Positions 1 through 6,358 of a stretch of DNA of 6,358 bases are shown here, piece by piece. The stretch is from Sphaerochaeta sp. (lineage in GTDB: Bacteria > Spirochaetota > Spirochaetia > Sphaerochaetales > Sphaerochaetaceae). The number at the start of each line of letters is the position of its first letter. Positions within the stretch are counted from its first letter, which is position 1. Made by a program: the position numbers and the translations under genes. The notes beneath the pieces were generated by a model, which was not told the DNA's origin, did not search any database, and was given only the letters and a program-made list of their open reading frames with translations. Location of the stretch: positions 1 through 6,358 of the forward strand of contig JALOBD010000120.1 of NCBI GenBank assembly GCA_023228445.1, read 5' to 3'.

Positions 1-27
1 GTGGGTGACCACCTCTTTTTTGTGTCC
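1..27 (-). promoter_or_regulatory. Possible ribosome binding site for a gene just beyond the left edge
   Basis: The 27 bases after the helicase stop codon hold, on the minus strand, AAGAGGTGG (positions 17-9), close to the Shine-Dalgarno consensus. Only 9 bases (GTCACCCAC) lie between it and the window edge, so a start codon just outside would be well spaced. This would fit a sixth gene of the same operon. No hairpin followed by a T-run is seen here, so transcription has no obvious reason to stop at this point. The next start codon cannot be seen, so the call is tentative. Confidence 0.3.
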
Positions 28-2121
28 TCAGTAGAGGAAACTCTCGATCCGGGTTGCGATGGAGGAGGTATCGCACTCAGGGTGGTAGCTCTCGGGCAGA
101 CTTCTGAGCATGAAGGGCCCGTAGCTCTTGGTCACCACCCTGCTGTCAAGGATCAGGACGATGCCGCGGTCAGAAGTGGAGCGCAGAAGGCGGCCGAACC
201 CCTGCTTGAGCTTCATCGTCGCCGACTGCAGTGCCAGTTGGAAGAAACCGCTGCCTCCCGCCCGGTCTATGGCCTCGCATCGGGCCTTGAAGACCGGGTC
301 GCTGGGAACGCTGAACGGCAGCTTGGTGATGATGACCAGGCGAAGGGTATCGCCGGGAGCATCGACCCCCTCCCAGAAGGAGGAGGTGGCAAAGAGCGTT
401 GAATTGGCATCGGCGATGAAGGTGTTGAGCAGCGTGAATCGGTCCGCCTCCCCCTGGGTGAGCAGCACCATCCCCTCCCTCTCAAACCGCTCGGAGAGCG
501 ACTCCTTCACCGCCTTGAGCGTCGCGTACGAGGTGAAGAGCACCAAGGCGCCACCACCGGTGGTGTGCACGCTCTGCCAGATCGTCTCCTTCAGATAGGT
601 GAGGTACGGCTCGTCGGCTCTCGCAGGTGGTGGTGGGGCGTCGTAGGGGGTGAGGAGCATCAAGTGCTCCCGATAGTCGAAGGGGGAGAGGAAGACCCCC
701 TTGAGAAATGGTCGGTCCTCGCTATAGGGCAAGCCCACACGGCTCGACCAGAAGGCAAACTCATCACCCAGGTCCATGGTCGCCGAGGTGCAGACCACGG
801 TTTCAAGTTTTGAGAAGAGCGCCTCGGTGAGGATCGGGGCGACTGAGAGCGGGGTGATGCACACCTGGATGCGAATCTGGGCTCGTACCCGCTCGGCGTT
901 GAACCAGTGAATCTCATCGCCCCAGCTGGCGAAGTCGCAGAACCGGGCCAGCACATCGGCCAAGGCGGCGATGCGGTCGCCGCGTACTTTCAGCTCATTG
1001 GCCCTCCCCTCCAGCTCACTGGGCACGTTCAGATCACTGATGAGGTTGGAGATCCTCGTTGAGAGCAGCGTCGCTGTCTCGACAATCGAGCGGGAGGCGG
1101 CGGCAAAGTCTCCAAGACGGCTCTGGTGCTCGCCCTTGATCAAGACCGGCTGGTAGTCGTTCTTTTGAAAGACGGTGAGCAGGTATTGGTCGAGCGTCTC
1201 GACGTGCTGCAGGAGCAGGTGGATCAGGTCCTTGATCGCCTCGATGCGCTCAACCTCAGCGCAGTAGGCACCGACTTGGTCAAGCAGCGACTGTTTGCTA
1301 TACCGGCTCGAGCGCTGGATCTTGTGTACGTGGCGAAGGAGCGAGGAGCTATCGTACTCTCCCTTGAAGTACTCGCTGGCGTTGGCCTCGATATTATGCG
1401 CCTCATCGATGATCAGGTGGCTGAAGGAGGGCAGGATCGCCTCCTCATCGTATCCGGTATCGTTGATGTGGCGACTCTGGGCATCACTGAAGAGCAGGTG
1501 GTGGTTGCTGATGATGACCTGCGCTTCCCTCGCCTTCGCCTTTGCCTTGAAGAAGAAGCACTCCTTGTAGTAGGGGCAGGCGTGGGCTGGACAGAGATCG
1601 CTGTCGCAGTAGCTCTCCGCGTAGAGCTCGCCGCTGATTGAAAAGCCCAGGTCGCTGAACAACCCGCTCTGTGTGGTGCGCATCCATCGCTCCACCCGGG
1701 AGAGCTCGCTGTTGGGATCGGCGGCGAGCAGCGGGGATTCGCCCTTCACCTGCAAAAAGCGTTGGATGCAGATGTAGTTCGACCTGCCTACCGCCAAAGC
1801 TGTCTTGCACTCGATGCCCATCGATGAGAGGAGGATCGGCAGGTCCTTCTCAAAGAGCTGGCGTTGCAGGTTGATGGTGCTGGTAGCCACCACTGTCCGC
1901 TCATCAGGGTACGCTCTGGCGCGCATCGCTGCGCATGCCAGGTAGGCGAAGGATTTGCCGATCCCGGTACCCGCCTCCACTGCACAAATTGCCCCCTCCT
2001 CATAGCTCTGGCGCACCAGATCGGCCATGAGCAACTGCCCCTCGCGAAACTCGTAGGTGGGGAAGTGTGCCTCCAGCAGGCCGTCCTTGTCGAAAATCCG
2101 GTAGATGTCATCCTTGGTCAA
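28..2121 (-). CDS. dinG: DinG/XPD-family ATP-dependent DNA helicase with a 4Fe-4S cluster
   Basis: A superfamily 2 helicase of the DinG/YoaA (XPD-like) group, expected to unwind DNA 5' to 3' using ATP in repair and removal of replication-blocking structures in the cytoplasm. Numbering from the TTG at 2121 (697 aa): FREGQ near 25-29, Walker A GTGIGKS 51-57, DEAH box 239-242, TSATMD 445-450, SSFWEGVD 580-587, QGFGRLLR (motif VI) 640-647. Between Walker A and DEAH sit four cysteines, C118, C177, C182 and C188; the last three have the C-x4-C-x5-C spacing of the DinG iron-sulfur domain, so the cluster is probably intact. There is no N-terminal exonuclease domain of the Gram-positive DinG type. Start choice: an in-frame GTG at 2199 lies deep in the regulator gene. 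The TTG at 2121 has AGGAA seven bases upstream and overlaps the regulator by only 14 bases. The first internal ATG comes too late to be the start, after the N-terminal motif. YoaA-like is the main alternative name; the helicase family itself is clear. Confidence 0.93.
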   Translation of the reverse strand: MTKDDIYRIFDKDGLLEAHFPTYEFREGQLLMADLVRQSYEEGAICAVEAGTGIGKSFAYLACAAMRARAYPDERTVVATSTINLQRQLFEKDLPILLSSMGIECKTALAVGRSNYICIQRFLQVKGESPLLAADPNSELSRVERWMRTTQSGLFSDLGFSISGELYAESYCDSDLCPAHACPYYKECFFFKAKAKAREAQVIISNHHLLFSDAQSRHINDTGYDEEAILPSFSHLIIDEAHNIEANASEYFKGEYDSSSLLRHVHKIQRSSRYSKQSLLDQVGAYCAEVERIEAIKDLIHLLLQHVETLDQYLLTVFQKNDYQPVLIKGEHQSRLGDFAAASRSIVETATLLSTRISNLISDLNVPSELEGRANELKVRGDRIAALADVLARFCDFASWGDEIHWFNAERVRAQIRIQVCITPLSVAPILTEALFSKLETVVCTSATMDLGDEFAFWSSRVGLPYSEDRPFLKGVFLSPFDYREHLMLLTPYDAPPPPARADEPYLTYLKETIWQSVHTTGGGALVLFTSYATLKAVKESLSERFEREGMVLLTQGEADRFTLLNTFIADANSTLFATSSFWEGVDAPGDTLRLVIITKLPFSVPSDPVFKARCEAIDRAGGSGFFQLALQSATMKLKQGFGRLLRSTSDRGIVLILDSRVVTKSYGPFMLRSLPESYHPECDTSSIATRIESFLY

Positions 2122-3469
2122 TGTGATATTCCTGTAGCTTTCTATGCAGTGTCTTTCGTCCGATCCCCAGCACCTCGGCGGCTCGGGTCTTGTTACCACC
2201 GCACTGGGCGAGGGTGGAGATAATCAACTTCTGTTCCGCCTCGGCCAGCGTGATTCCGACATCAAGGCTCACCGAAGTGCCGCTCTCCGCCCTGCCGATC
2301 TGCTGTGGCAGGTCTTCAATCTCGATGATCGAGCCCCGTGCCAGCACGACGGCACTCTCGATGCAGTTGCGCAGTTCACGGATATTGCCCGGCCAATCGT
2401 AGGCGAGCAGGGCCCGCTTGGCCGCATTGGAGAAGCCTTCGATATCGCGTCCATTCTCCTCGCTGAACTGGGTCAAGAAACTCGTCAGGAGCAACGGGAT
2501 ATCCTCCCTGCGCTCACGCAGCGGCGGCACGACGAGGTGAACGACATTGAGGCGGTAGTAGAGGTCCTCGCGAAAGTTCCCCTTCTCGATTTCGACCAAC
2601 AGATCCTTGTTGGTGGCGCAGACGATCCGCACGTCCACCGAGATCGGTTGCTCCCCACCGACGCGCTCAAACCTCCGCTCCTGCAGCACCCGAAGCAACT
2701 TGACCTGGGTCTGCAGGTCGATCTCCCCGATCTCATCGAGGAAAATCGTGCCGCCGTCGGCCAGCTCAAAGCGTCCGCGCTTCTGAGCCACCGCGCCGGT
2801 GAAGGACCCCTTCTCGTGGCCGAAGAGCTCGCTCTCCAGCAGCGATGCGCTCAGTGCGGCACAGTGGACCTTCACCAGTGGTCCCTTGACCCGGGGAGAG
2901 AGCTCGTGGATTGCATCGGCGACCAGCTCCTTGCCTACCCCGCTCTCTCCGGTGATCAACACGGAGGCCTTTGTCGGGGCAACTTGGGCGACAGTGTCCA
3001 TCAGGGCCACCATCTTGGAGCTCTTTCCAATGATTCGGTCGTACCGGTTCCTCGCCTTCAAGAGCTCGACTTCCACCTTCAACCGTTCATGCTCCGCGTA
3101 GAGGTCGCTTGAGGAGAGGGCTTTCTTGACCACCAGGCTGAGGCGATCGAGGTCCACCGGCTTGGTGAAGAAGTCGATGGCGCCGCTGCGCATCGCATCG
3201 ACGGCGCTCTCGATCGAGCCGTGGCCGGTAAGGATGATCACCGGCAGGCGGGGGTATGCGCCGCTGATCCGCCTCAGCAGCTCATCACCGCCCATCTTCG
3301 GCATGCGCAGGTCGGTGATGACCAGGTCGACCGGCTTGCTGTTGACCAGCTTCCACCCCTCCTCCCCGTTTGAGGCGACGAGTGCTTCATAGCCCTCCAG
3401 CTCCATGGCAAGGGCAAGACCACTTTGGATGTTCTTCTCATCGTCACAGATCAGGATACTACGTTTCAT
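2108..3469 (-). CDS. NtrC/AtoC-family sigma54-dependent response regulator
   Basis: A 453-aa three-domain bacterial enhancer-binding protein, expected to activate sigma54 RNA polymerase after phosphorylation. Residues 1-120 are a receiver domain: acidic pocket D9/D10, phospho-acceptor D53 (in VITDLRMP), T81 and K103. Residues about 145-375 are the AAA+ domain: Walker A GESGVGKE 174-181, sigma54-contact loop GSFTGA 221-226, Walker B TIFLDEIGEI 241-250, arginine-finger candidates R300 and R306 (FREDLYYRL), and sensor 2 around GNIRELRN 361-368. Residues 424-448 form a Fis-type helix-turn-helix (GGNKTRAAEVLGIGRKTLHRK). Length and order match NtrC/AtoC/ZraR proteins. The ATG at 3469 has a strong GGGGAGG six bases upstream and overlaps the end of the kinase gene by 11 bases, so the kinase is almost certainly its partner. 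Which ligand or target genes it controls cannot be read from the sequence; the AtoC label common in databases would not imply acetoacetate sensing here. Confidence 0.96.
   Translation of the reverse strand: MKRSILICDDEKNIQSGLALAMELEGYEALVASNGEEGWKLVNSKPVDLVITDLRMPKMGGDELLRRISGAYPRLPVIILTGHGSIESAVDAMRSGAIDFFTKPVDLDRLSLVVKKALSSSDLYAEHERLKVEVELLKARNRYDRIIGKSSKMVALMDTVAQVAPTKASVLITGESGVGKELVADAIHELSPRVKGPLVKVHCAALSASLLESELFGHEKGSFTGAVAQKRGRFELADGGTIFLDEIGEIDLQTQVKLLRVLQERRFERVGGEQPISVDVRIVCATNKDLLVEIEKGNFREDLYYRLNVVHLVVPPLRERREDIPLLLTSFLTQFSEENGRDIEGFSNAAKRALLAYDWPGNIRELRNCIESAVVLARGSIIEIEDLPQQIGRAESGTSVSLDVGITLAEAEQKLIISTLAQCGGNKTRAAEVLGIGRKTLHRKLQEYHIDQG
2129..2133 (-). promoter_or_regulatory. 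Ribosome binding site supporting the TTG start of the helicase
   Basis: The minus strand reads AGGAA at 2133-2129, followed by 7 bases and then TTG at 2121-2119. It lies inside the last codons of the response regulator. It favours a TTG start overlapping the regulator stop (TGA at 2110-2108) over the GTG at 2199, and suggests translational coupling. Confidence 0.5.
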
Positions 3470-4652
3470 CGGATGCCTCCCCGGTCATGGCCTCTTCAAT
3501 GGCCAGGTATTCGCTCTGCGGCACCGGGAAGTGGAGGGTGAAGACCGATCCCTCCCCCTTCTTGGAGTACACCGTGACATCACCGCCATGCTCCTTCATG
3601 ATCTTGTAGACCATGGTCAACCCAAGGCCCGTGCCGCTGGCTTTGGTGGTGAAGTAGGGTTCAAAGAGCTTTGCGATGGTCTGCTCCTCCATGCCGATGC
3701 CGGTGTCGGCTACCTGGACGGTGACGTCGTTACCCTCGTGACGGAGCGTGACGGTCAACGTCCCACCGCCCTCCATCGCCGCCATGGCATTCTTGATGAG
3801 GTTGAGCAGAGCTTGTTTGACCAGGTGGTCGTCAAAGTGGATGCGTGGCAGGTAGGAGGCAAACTCCTCCTTGAGGATGATCTTGTGGGCGGCCAGCTCG
3901 ACTTTGGCGAAGGCGCACACCTCGGCGACCGTCCCTCTGATTTGGGCAAGGCGCGGGCGGCTGTCCAGCGGCCTGACGGCGAAGAGGAAGTCGACAACAA
4001 TCGTGTTCAAGCGCCCGATCTCCTCTTCAAGCACATCGAGGTAGCGCGCACCATCGTCGCTGGTAAGACACCCCTTGCGGATGAACGCCTTGCGCAAGAG
4101 CTGCAGGTGGATGTCCATCGCTGCCAACGGGTTCTTGATCTCGTGGGCCACCCCCGCTGCCATCGTCGTCAGGCTGGCAAGGTTCTCACTGCGTCGCAGC
4201 CTCCGTTCGGCGGCGTTGTGGGCTGTCACATCGCTGAGCATGATGACGAAGGACGAGGCCTTGGCGTTGGCAGCATCCTTGTAGGAGGTGACGGTGACGG
4301 CGATGGTCTGGATCTTGTCTCCCTTTTGGAAGGAGAACTCGTTATCCGCCTCCTCATCCCTCTGGTGAACCTGGTCGATGATGTACGCCTTGACGTGCTC
4401 ATCACTGAGCGCATCCTCGAGGGCCATGCCCTCATAGGAACGGCTGCGGGCCATCGGAACCAGGGTGCGGCAGTTTGATGTGGCATAGCGGATTACCAGA
4501 TCGGCATCGGTGAGGATGACTCCATCCTCGATCGATTCGAGCGCGTTCTCCAACATCTCAAGCTCATTGGACAGGCTTTGGAGGACACCGACGATCTGTC
4601 GTCTGTCGAGTTGGTCGATCTTGGCGATTGCCCGCCGGACAAAGCTTCTCAT
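3459..4652 (-). CDS. Soluble PAS-domain sensor histidine kinase, NtrB/AtoS type
   Basis: A 397-aa two-component sensor kinase expected to autophosphorylate on a histidine and pass the phosphate to D53 of the adjacent regulator. Residues about 1-32 are a charged helical lead-in. Residues 33-145 look like one PAS domain (ALESIEDGVILTDADLVIRY to SSFVIMLSDVT). The HisKA segment has AHEIKNPL at 169-176 with phospho-acceptor H170. The HATPase domain has an N box with N284 and N288, G1 box DTGIG 316-320, F-box region LFEPYFTTK 329-337, and G2 box GTGLGL 340-345. A short acidic tail follows residue 376. No hydrophobic stretch is long enough to span a membrane, so it should be cytosolic, like NtrB, with the signal read by the PAS domain or a partner protein. 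The ATG at 4652 forms an ATGA overlap with the stop of the gene before it. All catalytic motifs are intact. The signal is unknown. Confidence 0.95.
   Translation of the reverse strand: MRSFVRRAIAKIDQLDRRQIVGVLQSLSNELEMLENALESIEDGVILTDADLVIRYATSNCRTLVPMARSRSYEGMALEDALSDEHVKAYIIDQVHQRDEEADNEFSFQKGDKIQTIAVTVTSYKDAANAKASSFVIMLSDVTAHNAAERRLRRSENLASLTTMAAGVAHEIKNPLAAMDIHLQLLRKAFIRKGCLTSDDGARYLDVLEEEIGRLNTIVVDFLFAVRPLDSRPRLAQIRGTVAEVCAFAKVELAAHKIILKEEFASYLPRIHFDDHLVKQALLNLIKNAMAAMEGGGTLTVTLRHEGNDVTVQVADTGIGMEEQTIAKLFEPYFTTKASGTGLGLTMVYKIMKEHGGDVTVYSKKGEGSVFTLHFPVPQSEYLAIEEAMTGEASDET
3476..3482 (-). promoter_or_regulatory. Strong ribosome binding site of the response regulator
   Basis: GGGGAGG on the minus strand at 3482-3476, then 6 bases (CATCCG) before ATG at 3469. 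It lies within the last codons of the kinase gene and fixes the regulator start. Confidence 0.75.
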
Positions 4653-5803
4653 CGTACCTCCAAGAGGGTGTAGTAGAGCCCCTGGCCCATCATCTTCACA
4701 TCCTGGTTGTAGAGTTCGCCGTGGTAGTAGCTCTCGTTGATGGAGCGTACATAGCGCGTCGCTGTCGATGCAGCCAACACACCCGATCGCACACGCTGCT
4801 CGAAGTGGCCCAACATGAGGCGCAACAGCTGCTCGTATCCATCCATCTTCTCCACCTCGGCCAAGATCTTGGCAAGCTCGATCGGCGACAGGCGCCGGTG
4901 GAGGGTCAGTGACGAGACGAGGGTTTCGGCCGCCGCAGTCAACGAGGTGATGTCGAGGCCCCCGCTCTCGAGATAGAACTCCTCGAGGCTTCGATACCCC
5001 TTCTTCGGGTAATAGGGTTCCACATACCGGTGCAGCGCCTCTTCAGAGAGTGGAGCAAAGCGCGTCAGCCGTGCTCGGGAGAGGATCGTCTGCATGATCC
5101 GGGCCGGGTGTTCACTGATGAGGAAGAAGTAGACATCCGTCGGTGGTTCCTCCAACAGCTTGAGCAGTGCATTGCGTGCCGAGGGGTTGGTCTCCTCCAG
5201 CGCCTCGATGATGATGAACCGCTTCTGGCTGCCGATGGCCGATCGACTGACCCACTCGGCGATGGATCGCACCTGGGCCACCGTGATGGTCGTACTCTTC
5301 TTGGCTGCGATGAAGAGGCGCTTGGTCAGCCGGCGGATCTCCTGGGCCCACCGGTCGCGTTCACTCTCGCTCTCCCCATCGCTTTGGATGAACTGGCCGA
5401 CCACATCGGCCAGCGCGCTCGCCTCACCCAGCGTGTTGAGCTGGGGGTGGTATGAGAGCAAGAGCGTGCGAAGGGAACGGATGGTCTGCTCTTTGGTGTA
5501 ATCGGTTGCCAGACGTTGCCAGGCGGCAAGGTTGCTCTCTATGATGGAGCGGTGGTCGCGTCGGCTCACGATGAGCAGGTTCTCCATCGTCATGGTGCGT
5601 GCGCTTCTGCACGACGGGCACGTACAGTGGTCACTGCCCTGCTGTTGGCAGTCCAACACGCGGATGCACTCAAGGGCGGCAGTGAGGCGGAGGCTGTATG
5701 CGGGCCCTCCAAAGAGGTTCACTTGGGCAAAGGTACCCTCTTCGATCTGTTGGGCCAGGTGGGCGCTCAGCTCCCCTTGGTAGCGAGAGAGGGACTCAAA
5801 CAT
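4649..5803 (-). CDS. holB: Divergent DNA polymerase III delta'-like clamp-loader protein
   Basis: Related to the delta'/gamma-tau family, whose members load the sliding clamp onto DNA. Numbering from ATG 5803 (384 aa, longer than the usual 300-340 for delta'). The clearest family signature is residues 171-245: TTITVAQVRSIAEW, then NPSARNALLKLLEEPP (206-221), then TILSRARLTRF, where SRA stands in for the usual SRC motif and keeps its arginine. A cysteine cluster C52, C60, C62, C65 resembles the zinc module. The P-loop position reads LFGGPAYSLRLT (30-41) without GK(T/S), so ATP binding is probably lost, as in many delta' subunits. About 85 residues (81-167) between the cysteine cluster and TTITVAQV do not fit the ordinary delta' layout. 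Start: ATG 5803 overlaps the cvpA stop by 8 bases and has a weak CAGG eight bases upstream; an in-frame TTG at 5836 (395 aa) has no visible ribosome binding site. Family membership is solid; true delta' function is likely but not proven. Confidence 0.82.
   Translation of the reverse strand: MFESLSRYQGELSAHLAQQIEEGTFAQVNLFGGPAYSLRLTAALECIRVLDCQQQGSDHCTCPSCRSARTMTMENLLIVSRRDHRSIIESNLAAWQRLATDYTKEQTIRSLRTLLLSYHPQLNTLGEASALADVVGQFIQSDGESESERDRWAQEIRRLTKRLFIAAKKSTTITVAQVRSIAEWVSRSAIGSQKRFIIIEALEETNPSARNALLKLLEEPPTDVYFFLISEHPARIMQTILSRARLTRFAPLSEEALHRYVEPYYPKKGYRSLEEFYLESGGLDITSLTAAAETLVSSLTLHRRLSPIELAKILAEVEKMDGYEQLLRLMLGHFEQRVRSGVLAASTATRYVRSINESYYHGELYNQDVKMMGQGLYYTLLEVR
4656..4661 (-). promoter_or_regulatory. 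Ribosome binding site of the histidine kinase
   Basis: GGAGGT on the minus strand at 4661-4656, followed by only 3 bases (ACG) before ATG at 4652. The motif is strong but the spacing is short. Together with the ATGA stop/start overlap it suggests reinitiation by ribosomes finishing the upstream gene. Confidence 0.55.
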
Positions 5804-6323
5804 TGCCAAGGCCTGTCGAGGCGCCGATCCAGGCAAAGGATTCAGGGACCAGCGGGCGCACCACGTTGGTGACGAACTGGCTCTTGTCCATGACCGAGGA
5901 GAGGTCGAAGACCCGTTGCAGCTCGAGGACGTAGAGGATCAAGGCGCAGGCAATGGCCAATTCAAGGACTCCCCACAAGAACCCGAGCAGCGCATTGACC
6001 TGCCTCAAGCCGGTGGCTGTCAGGGCGGTCTCCAAGAGGCCTCCGACAATCCTCATCAGCGCATACCCGACCAAAAAGAGGACGACCCACGCCACGAGGC
6101 TCGAGAGCAATGGCCCAAGGTAGAAGGATTGGGCCAGCACTTCGGCGATGATCTTGGTGAACATCAAGCCGGCGAAGAAGCCGACGATGTACCCTGAACG
6201 ATGGGCGAACGCCTTGGCGAATCCGCCCAGAGTCCCGACGATCCCTGCGATGATGGCAAGGCTGAAGACGATGATGTCGATCGCATTGAAGTAGATCGAT
6301 CCGATGGTCACTCCCCACTGCAT
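5796..6323 (-). CDS. cvpA: CvpA-family inner-membrane protein
   Basis: A 175-aa membrane protein of the CvpA ('colicin V production') family. The name comes from an E. coli phenotype and does not mean that a bacteriocin is made. The family is widespread and linked to envelope integrity, but its molecular activity is not well defined. Four hydrophobic segments are visible at about 14-34, 43-63, 73-97 and 110-134. The family-typical N-terminal NAIDIIVFSLAI (13-24) opens the first, and LRQVNALLGFLWGVLE (106-121) leads into the last. Residues 135-175 form a soluble C-terminal tail. Length fits the family (about 160-200). The ATG at 6323 has GGGGAGG eight bases upstream. The frame stays open to the window edge, but no better start is seen. 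Its stop overlaps the start of the delta'-like gene. Confidence 0.92.
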   Translation of the reverse strand: MQWGVTIGSIYFNAIDIIVFSLAIIAGIVGTLGGFAKAFAHRSGYIVGFFAGLMFTKIIAEVLAQSFYLGPLLSSLVAWVVLFLVGYALMRIVGGLLETALTATGLRQVNALLGFLWGVLELAIACALILYVLELQRVFDLSSVMDKSQFVTNVVRPLVPESFAWIGASTGLGNV

Positions 6324-6331
6324 GAACGCTT

Positions 6332-6338
6332 CCTCCCC
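6332..6338 (-). promoter_or_regulatory. Ribosome binding site of cvpA
   Basis: GGGGAGG at 6338-6332 on the minus strand, then 8 bases (AAGCGTTC) before ATG at 6323. This decides the cvpA start. The remaining 20 bases to the window edge show no recognisable -10 or -35 element, so the operon promoter is probably outside the window. Confidence 0.7.
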
Positions 6339-6358
6339 TGCTCCCTGACCTGATCGGC

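Noticed and set aside
680..702. Transcription terminator at the 7-bp hairpin
   Set aside because: It is inside the helicase coding region and is not followed by a T-tract on either strand.
1126..1641. Plus-strand open frame (171 codons) opposite the helicase
   Set aside because: It is antisense to the iron-sulfur and DEAH region of the helicase. The Val/Leu/Asp/Glu-rich translation is what the reverse complement of normal codons gives.
2144..3112. Long plus-strand open frame (322 codons) opposite the response regulator
   Set aside because: It is a mirror frame of the clearly coding AAA+ and helix-turn-helix domains. The translation has no family resemblance, and I saw no convincing ribosome binding site.
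3405..4478. Long plus-strand open frame (357 codons) opposite the kinase gene
   Set aside because: It lies wholly antisense to a gene with all histidine-kinase motifs. Its translation shows no recognisable domain, and such shadow frames are common in GC-rich coding DNA.
5796..6323. Bacteriocin or toxin production locus suggested by the name CvpA
   Set aside because: CvpA is a widespread chromosomal membrane protein. No toxin precursor, immunity or export gene is present in the window.
1..6358. Internal sigma54 promoter (TGGCAC-N5-TTGC) for autoregulation
   Set aside because: I scanned both strands by eye for GGCAC/GTGCC cores and found none with the matching TTGC/GCAA half at the right spacing.
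1..6358. Mobile elements, CRISPR arrays, tRNA or rRNA genes
   Set aside because: No repeated units with spacers, terminal inverted repeats, transposase or integrase motifs, or cloverleaf-like segments were seen; the window is almost entirely coding.

Overview
This window is a compact, gene-dense stretch of a bacterial chromosome. Five complete protein genes all lie on the minus strand and fill almost every base. Read in the direction of transcription (right to left) they are: a CvpA-family membrane protein (6323-5796), a divergent DNA polymerase III delta'-type clamp-loader protein (5803-4649), a soluble PAS-domain histidine kinase of the NtrB/AtoS type (4652-3459), a sigma54-dependent NtrC/AtoC-type response regulator (3469-2108), and a DinG/XPD-type iron-sulfur DNA helicase (2121-28). 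Every neighbouring pair overlaps: by 8, 4, 11 and 14 bases with the starts chosen here. This points to one translationally coupled operon that probably continues past both edges of the window.

Base composition is GC-rich by eye. The order CvpA - delta'-like protein - cytosolic NtrB-like kinase - NtrC-like regulator resembles, from memory and unchecked, the neighbourhood of the AtoS/AtoC-type pair in treponemes and related spirochaetes. I lean towards a spirochaete of the Treponema/Sphaerochaeta kind, but this is an inference from gene order and not a taxonomic result. No insertion sequence, integrase, tRNA, rRNA, CRISPR or phage gene is visible, and nothing suggests recent transfer.

Functionally, the kinase and regulator form a complete His-Asp pair. 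All phosphotransfer and ATPase motifs are present, and the regulator carries the domains needed to drive sigma54 promoters. The kinase has no membrane segment, so its signal should be cytosolic or come through a partner. The other genes belong to DNA metabolism (clamp-loader-like protein, DinG helicase) and the envelope (CvpA). No sequence evidence shows that they are regulated by, or work with, the two-component pair beyond sharing an operon layout.

The most unusual protein is the delta'-like one. Its nucleotide-binding loop has lost the GK(T/S) signature, its zinc-type cysteine cluster has unusual spacing, and roughly 85 extra residues separate that cluster from the rest of the ATPase fold. 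I do not see a wholly new biological system. There is no non-coding stretch longer than about 35 bases, and no convincing promoter or terminator lies inside the window.
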